Below the pieces are notes generated by a model. It ran no database searches, was not told where the DNA came from, and saw only the letters and a program-made list of their open reading frames with translations. From Insulibacter thermoxylanivorax (GTDB lineage Bacteria; Bacillota; Bacilli; Paenibacillales; DA-C8), in the NCBI RefSeq assembly GCF_015472005.1, contig NZ_BMAQ01000005.1, forward strand, positions 124,001 to 188,000: a DNA stretch of 64,000 nucleotides, written 5' to 3'. The stretch's first letter is position 1. Each line of letters begins with the position of its first letter. The translations under genes were made by a program, and so were the position numbers. Below, piece after piece: positions 15,713 through 23,578 of this stretch.

Positions 15713-16471
15713 ATGAGCAAATTATTCGATCTGACAGGGAAAGTAGCCGTTGTTACGGGCGGCGGCAAGGGTCTCGGTCAAGGCATGGCCATTGGCTTGG
15801 CTGAAGCGGGAGCAGATGTGGTCATCGTGACCAATTTCTCCAATGCGAAGGAGACAGTGGAGGCAATTACGAAACTTGGTCGCAAAGCACACACGATCGT
15901 TGCCGATCTGAGCGATGAGAGCAAGCTGCAAGATGTGATCACCGAAGCCAAAAATGCTTTCGGCAGACTTGATATTCTGGTGAACAATGCGGGCATCATC
16001 CGCCGCACGCCGGCAGCGGATCACGCGGCACAAGATTTCCATGATGTTATACAATTGAATCTCAAATCCGTCTTCTTCCTGTGCCAATATGCAGGACGGG
16101 AGATGCTCAAGCAGGGTTCCGGCAAGATCATCAACATCGCATCGATGCTGAGCTTCCAAGGGGGGATCAACGTTCCCGGCTATACAGCGAGCAAGCACGG
16201 GGTGGCCGGTCTAACGAAGGCCTTCGCCAATGAATGGGCGAGCAAAGGCGTACAGGTGAACGCGATTGCTCCAGGATATATGGCCACGGACAACACGCAT
16301 CAACTGCGTGAAGATCCGGTGCGCAGCAAGGAGATCTTAAGCCGCATTCCTGCAGGCCGCTGGGGAACTCCGGATGACTTGAAAGGTGCGGTGGTCTTCT
16401 TGGCATCCCCGGCTTCCGACTATGTCACGGGCCATGTGCTCTGCGTAGACGGCGGCTGGATGGTTCGCTGA
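15713..16471 (+). CDS. kduD: 2-dehydro-3-deoxy-D-gluconate 5-dehydrogenase
   Basis: A 252-residue short-chain dehydrogenase that reduces 3-deoxy-2,5-diketogluconate, the KduI product, to KDG with NAD(P)H. Visible are the Rossmann motif TGGGKGLG (15-22), NNAG near residue 90, an active-site SMLSF serine and YTASK near residue 160. The C-terminus MRTDN-like region and length fit KduD, and its position two genes after kduI settles the choice among SDRs. RBS AGGGGAGGA. The gene converges with the LacI regulator, and the two share a hairpin. Confidence 0.9.
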   Translation: MSKLFDLTGKVAVVTGGGKGLGQGMAIGLAEAGADVVIVTNFSNAKETVEAITKLGRKAHTIVADLSDESKLQDVITEAKNAFGRLDILVNNAGIIRRTPAADHAAQDFHDVIQLNLKSVFFLCQYAGREMLKQGSGKIINIASMLSFQGGINVPGYTASKHGVAGLTKAFANEWASKGVQVNAIAPGYMATDNTHQLREDPVRSKEILSRIPAGRWGTPDDLKGAVVFLASPASDYVTGHVLCVDGGWMVR

Positions 16472-16568
16472 TCACTGCGCTGCCGACGAGGGCGCCGAAT
16501 GAAGAAACTCGGGACGTGCAGGTCATGTACGGGGGAATGATGAAGAGTATTATGAAAGGTTAAAATTT

Positions 16569-16597
16569 CAGCGGCACGACAATTCATCGTGCCGCTG
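16569..16597. terminator. Convergent hairpin between kduD and lacI-type gene
   Basis: CAGCGGCACGA (16569-16579) pairs perfectly with TCGTGCCGCTG (16587-16597) over an 11-bp stem. On the minus strand it is followed by AAATTTT. The stop codon of the LacI-type gene (16584-16586) lies in the loop, so terminator and coding end overlap. Confidence 0.6.
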
Positions 16598-17594
16598 GAG
16601 GTGCAGTGGAACGGCGCAAGGTCAGTTCCGGTTCCATATAGATGGCATCGGGGACGCTTTCTTCATCGACGAGATGGAGGAGCGTCTCCGTTGCTTTGTC
16701 AGCGATGCTGGACAGTTCAACACCCACTGTAGTAAGCGGGACTTCGAGGTTCGCCGATTGCGGGATATTGTCATAGCTGACGATGGACAGCTGCTCCGGC
16801 ACGCTGAGCTTCAGTTCCTGCGCCGCCTGCAGGATGCCCCGGGTCAGATCGTAGCTGCCGCTGACGATCGCTGTCGGCCGGTCATCCTTATGCTGCAGGA
16901 TCTGCTTGGCGGCCAGATACCCGGAATGGGTTTCCATGTTTTCCACCGGAGCGATGATATGCTTCAGTCCCAGGCGTTCCCCTTCTTCACGGAATTTGCG
17001 AATCTTCTCTTCTTGCAGCAGGTCGTAACGAACGGGCTGTCCGATGTAGGCGATGTTTCGGTGGCCGAGCTCATACAGATGCTCCACGGCCAGCTTCGTC
17101 GCTTGATCGCGCCGCACGTCGATCGTCGGGTAAGGCACATGGCCGGCTACGCCGTAGACTAGGATCGGGATGTTGGTGTTATAGCTGTAGTCAGGCGGCA
17201 CCTTCTCGTCGTGATTGTAGAAGATGAAGATGGCATCGACCTGGAACCGATGAAAGGCAGCGATCGCCGATTCGATGCGATTGATGGACAATAATGTCGT
17301 ATAAGACCTTTCTTCAAGTTTTTCATTGATCAGCGTCATCAATGCCCCCGTTGTCGCCCGCTCTACGGACGGCCAGACAAAGCCGATGGCCCAGCTTTTC
17401 TTCGAGACCAGCCGTCGTGCGGCGATGTTCGGCTGATAGCCCATTTCCTCAGCTATGCGCAGCACCTTGAGCTTGGTCTTCTCCTGCACGAGAGGGCTGT
17501 TGCGCAGCGCTTTCGAGACGGTCGAGAAACTGACTCCTGCACGTTCGGCGATATCTTTGATCGTAACCGTTTTAATGACCTCCTTTTCAGCCAT
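16584..17594 (-). CDS. LacI family transcriptional regulator
   Basis: A 336-residue repressor with the LacI helix-turn-helix and hinge (TVTIKDIAERAGVSFSTVSKALRNSP, then AARRLVSKKSWAIGF, about residues 8-68) and a periplasmic-binding-like effector domain to the end (VDAIFIFYNHD, LYELGHRNIAYIGQP, LSIVSYDN). Lying divergently from an SDR and uxaE, and next to kduID, it probably controls uronate use; the ligand is not readable. The start is unsure: ATG 17594 has no good ribosome-binding site, while a strong AAGGAGGTC (17577-17585) lies inside the coding region without an ordinary start codon behind it. A perfect palindrome at 17642-17655 is a candidate operator. Confidence 0.88.
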   Translation of the reverse strand: MAEKEVIKTVTIKDIAERAGVSFSTVSKALRNSPLVQEKTKLKVLRIAEEMGYQPNIAARRLVSKKSWAIGFVWPSVERATTGALMTLINEKLEERSYTTLLSINRIESAIAAFHRFQVDAIFIFYNHDEKVPPDYSYNTNIPILVYGVAGHVPYPTIDVRRDQATKLAVEHLYELGHRNIAYIGQPVRYDLLQEEKIRKFREEGERLGLKHIIAPVENMETHSGYLAAKQILQHKDDRPTAIVSGSYDLTRGILQAAQELKLSVPEQLSIVSYDNIPQSANLEVPLTTVGVELSSIADKATETLLHLVDEESVPDAIYMEPELTLRRSTAPPAAR

Positions 17595-17641
17595 AATCTC
17601 ATTGACAGTTTTATTATACTTCAATACAATTGAGATTGATA

Positions 17642-17655
17642 TAACAACGTTGTTA
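17642..17655. promoter_or_regulatory. Candidate LacI-type operator palindrome
   Basis: TAACAACGTTGTTA is a perfect 14-bp palindrome with a central CG, the form typical of LacI-family operators, 48 bp upstream of the LacI-type gene and in the space shared with the SDR gene. A second, imperfect palindrome around CAATTG (about 17625-17640) lies next to it. The remaining space to 17922 shows no gene. Confidence 0.5.
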
Positions 17656-17922
17656 ATTTTATTTGTTTTTTAATTATATGATAATTATACGTTAAAGGAC
17701 GCAAGATCACTGTCCAGGTTCCCGAATGTGTATAAGAGGAGCAAGATTCGCGGCGTGCGGGGACGAAACTGCCGATGTATCGGCTGTTGTTGTTCTTTTA
17801 TGTATATCGGTGATTGTCGCGCCTTCGATGAATGCAGTGCTGTCGAGTTCGGCAGAAATCAGTCCATCGCGTGATAATCCGTAACCATCACAATAACAAT
17901 ATGGAGCAGAAGGGGTAGTGAC

Positions 17923-18687
17923 ATGAGCATCCACTTGCAAGGCAAAACGGCACTTGTAACCGGTGCCAGCAAAGGCATCGGCCGCGCGATCGCCCTTAAG
18001 CTCGCGGCAGCCGGCGCGCAGGTTGCGGTGAACTATCATAAAAGCGAGGAAGAGGCGAAGAGCGTTGTGCAGGCGATTGAGCAGTCCGGCGGCAAGGCGC
18101 TTCTCGTTCGCGCAGACGTGACGAAGCTCGATCAGATCGACAAGATGGTTGAACAGGTCGAAGAGGCTTTCGGCAAGATCGATATCCTGGTGAATAACGC
18201 CGGCCATATGATTCGCCGCATGGCGAATGCGGAGATGAGCGAAGAGTTGTATGAACAGGTGATGGATCTGAACCTGAAGAGTACGGTCTTCGTCTGCAAA
18301 CGGGTCATGGCGGGGATGATCGCAAGACGCTCCGGCACGATCATCAACATGGCATCTGTGGCAGCGCATACAGGGGGCGGCGGGGGCTCCTCCGTCTATG
18401 CGGCAAGCAAGGCGGCGGTGATCGCTTATTCCAAGGGTCTGGCGAAGGAGTTGGCGCCCCGCGGGATCCGGGTCAACGTCGTGTCTCCGGGTTTCATCGG
18501 CAATACAGACTTCCATGCAACGGTCTCCACGGCAGAAGGAAGGGCCAAGGCCGTTGCAGCGGTGCCGCTCGGCCGACAGGGCGAGCCTGAGGATGTAGCC
18601 GGCGTGGTGCTGTTCCTCGCTTCCGACCTCGCCGCTTATCTGACCGGGGAGACGATCGAGATTAACGGCGGCTCTTTCATGCGATAA
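17923..18687 (+). CDS. SDR family oxidoreductase
   Basis: A 254-residue NAD(P)-dependent short-chain dehydrogenase of the FabG/glucose-dehydrogenase type. Rossmann motif TGASKGIG (13-20), NNAG (about 90-93), catalytic serine in NMASVAA and YAASK (about 159-163) are all present. An unusual GGGGGSS run lies just before the catalytic tyrosine. Placed between a LacI regulator and uxaE, it may oxidise or reduce an uronate or aldonate, but the substrate cannot be read. The ATG follows AGAAGGGG. uxaE follows after 205 bp, so co-transcription is possible but not certain. Confidence 0.82.
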   Translation: MSIHLQGKTALVTGASKGIGRAIALKLAAAGAQVAVNYHKSEEEAKSVVQAIEQSGGKALLVRADVTKLDQIDKMVEQVEEAFGKIDILVNNAGHMIRRMANAEMSEELYEQVMDLNLKSTVFVCKRVMAGMIARRSGTIINMASVAAHTGGGGGSSVYAASKAAVIAYSKGLAKELAPRGIRVNVVSPGFIGNTDFHATVSTAEGRAKAVAAVPLGRQGEPEDVAGVVLFLASDLAAYLTGETIEINGGSFMR

Positions 18688-18892
18688 AGAACAAACCGTC
18701 AAGTCAAGCGAAATATCCCCCCGGTCCGTTGGGCTCTACGGGATGACATGAATAGTCTCACAAGCATAGCAAGATCAATCCAGGCGGCAACGCTGTCATC
18801 GCCGGTAAGCTATACAGCCGGCGAGATCGGCGCGCACATAGTTCAGCGTGAACACAAGCGCTGTCCAATCCACATGAATGAGGTGTATGAAG

Positions 18893-20380
18893 ATGTCTAT
18901 CAACAAGATCGCCCAGCAATTCCTCGCGGGACAGATCCCGCAATCGGACGCTGAGACGAAAGTCTATGATCAATCGGTGCTTGAACATGAAGGCACGAAG
19001 CTGATCATGATTCGGCAGGGTCTTAATCGGTTGCTGCTCGTCATCGGCAATGGCAGCCTGTATGATGAACTGGAAGGCGAATCCTTCGAAGGGTATAAGC
19101 TGTGTCCGACGAATCACCATAACCGGCTGGTGCTCAACCGCTGCTTCCCGCACACCGCGCCGCAGGCCTTCGGCAAACAGGTGGCCACCTTCGGCCTCGG
19201 CGACCGTCTGGGGCTTGCAAGTCCCGGTCATATCAAGACGATTCGCGGCCGCGATGTGAAGCCAATCCTCGCGCAGCAGAGCATCCGCGAGTTGAATCTA
19301 ACGGGCCGGGATTATCGGGAAGTACTGGATGCAGCATGCTATGCGGTTATTCAAGAGGGATACACGGGCGGTTTCGGTGCTGACGGCGATCATTTGAAGC
19401 TGGAGGAAGACATCCAGATGTCCCTTGATCTGGGATTTACGATGCTGACCCTCGATTGCTCTGACCATATCCGCAATGATGTCGACAACATGAATGAGCA
19501 GGAGCTGGCAGCGGCATATGAAGAGCTGCCCGAAAAGGTTAGACGCCGTTACGAGGAGAAGTTCCTGAATCAGTCATTCCAAGTTGGCGAGTATGCCTTC
19601 ACCTATGATAAGCACAGTTTGATGAAGAACGTGCTGATCTACAGCAAAGCAATCGATTACATGCTCTACATCTATGAGCGCTATATCAAGAATGCTGAAC
19701 GTGCTGTCGATTTTGAGATCTCGATTGACGAGACGATGACGCCGACCGCGCCGGAAGCTCATTACCTCGTGGCTAAAGAACTCCAAGACAACCAGGTGGA
19801 TATCTTCAGCATGGCGCCAAGATTCTGCGGTGAATTCCAGAAGGGCATCGATTATATCGGCGATCTGGAACAGTTCGAGCGAGAGCTGGCGATGCATGCA
19901 GCGATTGCTGACCACTTCGGATACAAGCTCAGCATCCACTCCGGCAGCGATAAGTTCAGCGTCTTCCCGATCATCGCCCGCTACACCAAAGGCAGATTCC
20001 ATGTGAAGACCGCAGGAACTAACTGGCTGGAGGCGGTGCGGACGGTGGCGAAGGTTAACCCGGACCTGTACCGCCGCATGCACCAATATGCCCTTGATCA
20101 TTTCGAAGAAGCTAAGGCATACTACCATGTCACCACGGACTTGTCCAAGATCAAGCCGTTGTCCGAAGTATCCGATGCGGAATTGCCGCAATATATGGAT
20201 GAGGACAATGCCCGCCAGCTGATCCATATCACTTACGGCATCTTGCTGCAAGCGAAGGACGAGAACGGAAATTCCTTGTTCAAGGATGAGTTTTACCAAA
20301 CCTTGATCGCTCAAGAAGAGGCCTATGAAGCCTCCCTTGCCAGCCATATCGGCCGTCATCTCGAACTCTTGGGCAAGTAA
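18893..20380 (+). CDS. uxaE: Tagaturonate epimerase UxaE
   Basis: A 495-residue cytoplasmic enzyme of the UxaE family, which epimerises D-tagaturonate to D-fructuronate and so joins the galacturonate route to the glucuronate route. It is recognised by the family blocks CPTNHHNRLVLNRCFPHTAPQ, GLGDRLGLASPGH, GYTGGFGADGDHLK and the C-terminal HSGSDKFSVFPII, where the histidines and acidic residues probably bind the metal. I place the start at ATG 18893 (MSINKIAQQF), seven bases after GAGGTG; in-frame ATGs at 18878 and 18887 are too far or too close. It closes the uronate cluster and is followed by a strong terminator. UxaC, UxaB and KdgK/KdgA are not in the window. Confidence 0.9.
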   Translation: MSINKIAQQFLAGQIPQSDAETKVYDQSVLEHEGTKLIMIRQGLNRLLLVIGNGSLYDELEGESFEGYKLCPTNHHNRLVLNRCFPHTAPQAFGKQVATFGLGDRLGLASPGHIKTIRGRDVKPILAQQSIRELNLTGRDYREVLDAACYAVIQEGYTGGFGADGDHLKLEEDIQMSLDLGFTMLTLDCSDHIRNDVDNMNEQELAAAYEELPEKVRRRYEEKFLNQSFQVGEYAFTYDKHSLMKNVLIYSKAIDYMLYIYERYIKNAERAVDFEISIDETMTPTAPEAHYLVAKELQDNQVDIFSMAPRFCGEFQKGIDYIGDLEQFERELAMHAAIADHFGYKLSIHSGSDKFSVFPIIARYTKGRFHVKTAGTNWLEAVRTVAKVNPDLYRRMHQYALDHFEEAKAYYHVTTDLSKIKPLSEVSDAELPQYMDEDNARQLIHITYGILLQAKDENGNSLFKDEFYQTLIAQEEAYEASLASHIGRHLELLGK

Positions 20381-20399
20381 GGGCAGACCTTCAAAAGTT

Positions 20400-20427
20400 C
20401 CTAGTCCTGTATGGACTAGGTTTTTTT
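20400..20427 (+). terminator. Intrinsic terminator of uxaE
   Basis: CCTAGTCC (20400-20407), a 5-nt loop, GGACTAGG (20413-20420) and seven T. It is a textbook terminator 19 nt after the uxaE stop. Confidence 0.9.
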
Positions 20428-20587
20428 GTCCATGACATCTTTTTGAATATTCTCGCAAAACTGTGACAAATGTTTGATTGATAGAGTCGGGCGTGATATT
20501 TTATAGTAAACAGATTACAGCAATTAGCATTCCAACACATGATCCGCATGATGTCTATTATAAATTTAGGGAGAGAGAGGTTTCGGT

Positions 20588-21313
20588 ATGTCAAAGCAAA
20601 GCCAGAACAATAAACCTAATCACAAAAAGAACAATAAACGCACATCGAGCATCAAGAAGCAGAACCATATGAAACCGTTGATCTGGATGACGGCGGGATT
20701 CGCCGCGATCCTCATCCTGCTGGCAGTCATCACGAATATACAGAGCAGCCGGGAAGTTCGCTTCACCGATCTGCCTTCCTTAGCGAATCAGCCGGTGATC
20801 GGGGATCCGGAAGCACCGGTTACGGTGTATGGTTTCGGGGATTATCTATGCCCGAGCTGCATGGATTGGGATGAGCGGATCTATCCACAGCTGTACAAAG
20901 ATTATATCGAGACGGGTAAAGTGAAGTACGCCCATATCCATGTGATGTTCCAGGGCCAAGGGTCGCAACTCGCCTCGCTGGCTGCCGAATCGGTCTTCCA
21001 GCAAGCGCCGGAATACTTCTGGGATTATCATCAAGCGATCTTCGCTGCGATGAGAACCAATCATGTAAGTCTGGATCTGCTTCTGGATCTAGCGGAGCAA
21101 CATGTGCCCGGCATCGATCTCGAACAGCTGGAAGCGGACATAACGAATCTGACAGCGATGCCTGCTTTGGCGGAGGATGTAGACCTGGTGGAACAATATG
21201 AAGTGACGAAGACACCGACGGTCATGATCAACGGCATTGTCATGAAGAATCCCTTCGATTATGAGACGATGAAGCGAACGATCGAGAAGGAATTGGAGGC
21301 TGCGATGAAGTAA
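20588..21313 (+). CDS. bdbD: Thiol-disulfide oxidase BdbD (DsbA family)
   Basis: A 241-residue membrane-anchored oxidoreductase that makes disulfides in exported proteins. A lysine- and asparagine-rich cytoplasmic start is followed by one membrane anchor (about 29-50) and an extracytoplasmic DsbA-like thioredoxin domain with active site CPSC (88-91) and the cis-proline loop TKTPTVMI. The ATG follows GAGAGAGG. Its stop overlaps the start of bdbC (TAATG), the usual pairing of oxidase and quinone-linked partner. In B. subtilis BdbD oxidises SpoVD; a spoVD gene with the matching cysteines lies 10 kb downstream here. Confidence 0.93.
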   Translation: MSKQSQNNKPNHKKNNKRTSSIKKQNHMKPLIWMTAGFAAILILLAVITNIQSSREVRFTDLPSLANQPVIGDPEAPVTVYGFGDYLCPSCMDWDERIYPQLYKDYIETGKVKYAHIHVMFQGQGSQLASLAAESVFQQAPEYFWDYHQAIFAAMRTNHVSLDLLLDLAEQHVPGIDLEQLEADITNLTAMPALAEDVDLVEQYEVTKTPTVMINGIVMKNPFDYETMKRTIEKELEAAMK

Positions 21314-21777
21314 TGGGTGCAAGGCGCGGTTTTATCCAACAATATCTGTTGTACTTCGCGTGGATCGTCTCGCTGACTGCGACGCTGGGCAGTCTGTACT
21401 TCAGCGAGATTCGCGGCTTCGTGCCGTGCCAGATGTGCTGGATGCAGCGCATCTTCATGTACCCGCTGGTCTTCATCCTGGGGATCGCTGCTTATACCGA
21501 TGACCGGCGTATCAAGAAGTATGTCCTGCCGCTGACGATCATCGGCGGGTCGATCTCGATCTATCACTATCTCTTGCAGAAGGTCCCGGGATTGGCGGGA
21601 TTTCAGCCGTGCACGCAGGGCGTGCCGTGCAACGCCATCTATATCGATTGGCTCGGCTTCATCACAATTCCTTTCCTTGCTCTGACCGCCTTCACCTTGA
21701 TTACGATCAGCATGTTCCTGCTCGATCATCGTGCTGCGGAAGAGCGGGAGGAAACGGCTGAGGACGCAGATGCATGA
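21313..21777 (+). CDS. bdbC: Disulfide bond formation protein BdbC (DsbB family)
   Basis: A 154-residue four-helix membrane protein that reoxidises BdbD and passes electrons to quinone. The first cysteine pair is CQMC (39-42) and the second is C100/C106 in the extracytoplasmic loop; both are needed for DsbB chemistry and both are present. An arginine after the first pair (MQRIF) fits the quinone site. The ATG at 21313 overlaps the bdbD stop by one base, so the two are translationally coupled. The C-terminus is a short acidic tail. A terminator follows at 21853. Confidence 0.93.
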   Translation: MGARRGFIQQYLLYFAWIVSLTATLGSLYFSEIRGFVPCQMCWMQRIFMYPLVFILGIAAYTDDRRIKKYVLPLTIIGGSISIYHYLLQKVPGLAGFQPCTQGVPCNAIYIDWLGFITIPFLALTAFTLITISMFLLDHRAAEEREETAEDADA

Positions 21778-21852
21778 ATGAAGCGGAAACATGAACAGAG
21801 CAGAAACACGAACAAGGCAGATGCCTAGATTAATTGTAATAGATCAGTCAGT

Positions 21853-21897
21853 GAAGCCCCTTTCTGTGATCGGATGATGGGAAGGGGGCTTCTTTTC
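21853..21897 (+). terminator. Terminator after bdbC
   Basis: GAAGCCCCTTTC (21853-21864) pairs with GAAGGGGGCTTC (21881-21892) with a single G-U, then TTTT. It separates bdbDC from panE. Confidence 0.8.
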
Positions 21898-21972
21898 GTT
21901 ATATACTAACCTTACAGAACCTTCATTTTTAAGCCGCAGCAGAGCAATTATACATGAAAGGAAGTGCTGGTT

Positions 21973-22932
21973 ATGCGCATATGGGTGTTGGGCGGCGGGG
22001 CGATCGGTCTCCTATATGCAGCAAAGCTGCGTGCCTCAGGCGCTGATGTCATGCTTCTTACCCGCACGCGTGAACAAGCGGCGAAGATCGCAGCAAGCGG
22101 CATCGAGGTGTGTGATGAGAAGGGGAGTTGGAACATACCCTGTGTCAGCATCGCAGTTGATGATCTCACCCAGCCGGGGGAACTTGGAGAAGAGGCCCCG
22201 GAATGGATCTTGCTGACCGTCAAACAGTACGGGATTACCGAAAGGATGCTGGCATGGCTTAACTCATTGGGACAAGCTTCACCGCGCATGAAACTGCTGG
22301 CGATGCAGAATGGACTCGGCCATTTGGAGCGATTAGCCGCGCATCTGCCGCCTGAACGGCTGTATGCTGCGGTGGTCTCGGAAGGTGCTCTGCGAACGGG
22401 ACCTGCCTCTGTGCAGCACACCGGTTCGGGAGTGACCAAGATCGGCGCTGCTGCGCCCGATGGAGAAGGGGAGATGCAGCGCCGCAGAACGCTCAGAGAT
22501 TTGCAAAAAGTCTTACAAAATGCAGGATTTGAATCGATTTTGTCGAAGCAATTGATAGATGATCTCTGGCATAAATTGATCATCAACTCTGTGATCAATC
22601 CGTTAACAGCATTGCTCGGAATACCGAATGGGGAGCTGATTGAGCATCAGAGTCTGCTTACGGTCATGCGTCAATTGATGGAAGAAGCGCGAACGGTCGC
22701 TGCCCGAAGCGGTGCGCAGACGGATGATTCCATATGGGAATCAATCCTGGAGGTGTGCAGGCGAACAGCTTCGAACCGCTCTTCGATGCTGCAGGATCTG
22801 GAGGCCGGCCGCCCTACGGAACTGCGCTGGATTAACGGGGCAGTGGTGGAAGCAGCACGAAGATGCGGCTTATCCGTACCAACGCATGAGACGATCTTGC
22901 AGCTGGTCCAAGCGAAAGAGAGAATTCGTTAG
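21973..22932 (+). CDS. panE: 2-dehydropantoate 2-reductase
   Basis: A 319-residue NADPH-dependent reductase (EC 1.1.1.169) making pantoate for coenzyme A synthesis. The N-terminal Rossmann motif is GGGAIG (7-12); the mid-region has MLAMQNGLGHL-type residues and the lysine-bearing block DDLWHKLIINSVINPLTALLGIPNGEL, which carries the catalytic lysine, and a C-terminal all-helical domain. The start is ATG 21973 behind AAAGGAAG; the GTG at 21964 overlaps that site. The order panE, membrane protein, bshC is the same as around B. subtilis ylbQ. Confidence 0.93.
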   Translation: MRIWVLGGGAIGLLYAAKLRASGADVMLLTRTREQAAKIAASGIEVCDEKGSWNIPCVSIAVDDLTQPGELGEEAPEWILLTVKQYGITERMLAWLNSLGQASPRMKLLAMQNGLGHLERLAAHLPPERLYAAVVSEGALRTGPASVQHTGSGVTKIGAAAPDGEGEMQRRRTLRDLQKVLQNAGFESILSKQLIDDLWHKLIINSVINPLTALLGIPNGELIEHQSLLTVMRQLMEEARTVAARSGAQTDDSIWESILEVCRRTASNRSSMLQDLEAGRPTELRWINGAVVEAARRCGLSVPTHETILQLVQAKERIR

Positions 22933-22947
22933 GAAGCGGGTGTCAAC

Positions 22948-23346
22948 GTGCAATTTCTTATCCAGGTGATCCAATCCATCTTCGCTCTTGCGACGATCAT
23001 ACCCTTCGTCACCTTCATCATCCTGCGTGTGGTCTTAAACCGCTTGATGGAAGATAAGAAACGGGCTAAGGACATCACGATCGATGTGACGACAGCGCTG
23101 CTCATCTTCAGCGTGTCGGCAATGTTTAATGTGATCTTCGAGCCCGGGATCAGCGGCATATGGATCTTGCTGCTCGCGTTCCTCATCGCCTTCGGTTTAG
23201 CAGGCGGTGCACAGACCCGGCAGCAGGGGCAAGTTGATCTGGCGAAGACCCTTCGCCTCATATGGCGCGTTGGCTTCTTGGTATTGAGTTTGCTTTATGT
23301 GATCTTCTTCTTCATCGGCATCGGCCAAAGCATGTTCAAAGTTTGA
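22948..23346 (+). CDS. DUF3397 membrane protein
   Basis: A 132-residue protein with four likely membrane segments (about 5-24, 44-62, 69-86 and 103-127), matching DUF3397, a family of unknown function found between panE and bshC in many Bacillales. It starts with GTG at 22948 behind AGGAAGCGGG and follows panE by 15 bp, so the two are co-transcribed. A terminator ends the unit at about 23450. Confidence 0.8.
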   Translation: MQFLIQVIQSIFALATIIPFVTFIILRVVLNRLMEDKKRAKDITIDVTTALLIFSVSAMFNVIFEPGISGIWILLLAFLIAFGLAGGAQTRQQGQVDLAKTLRLIWRVGFLVLSLLYVIFFFIGIGQSMFKV

Positions 23347-23404
23347 TCAGCTCGTAATGTTTTATACTCGCAATGTTCTATAGATGATATGGATGCATAT
23401 GCTT

Positions 23405-23460
23405 GATCCTCCCGGCGGTGGCGGTAAGCCCGGTTTTCCGTCAGGGGGATCTTGTTTTTC
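23405..23460 (+). terminator. Terminator after DUF3397 gene
   Basis: GATCCTCC (23405-23412) pairs with GGGGGATC (23444-23451, one G-U), with inner GC-rich pairing possible, then TTGTTTTTC. Confidence 0.6.
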
Positions 23461-23463
23461 TTT

Positions 23464-23492
23464 TTGACGATATGGGAATGGATGTGTACAAT
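23464..23492 (+). promoter_or_regulatory. sigma-A promoter of bshC
   Basis: TTGACG (23464-23469) and TACAAT (23487-23492) with a 17-bp spacer, about 87 bp before the bshC start and right after the preceding terminator. Confidence 0.7.
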
Positions 23493-23578
23493 CGAAAGAT
23501 AGTAAATAAGATTATGTAAGTGACGGATCAGGATAGGATCCTTGAGCGTGGACATCATGTTCGATAAGGAAGGGTAAT

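Noticed and set aside
17707-18702. 331-codon minus-strand open frame
   Set aside because: A shadow of the SDR gene; its composition is typical of antisense noise.
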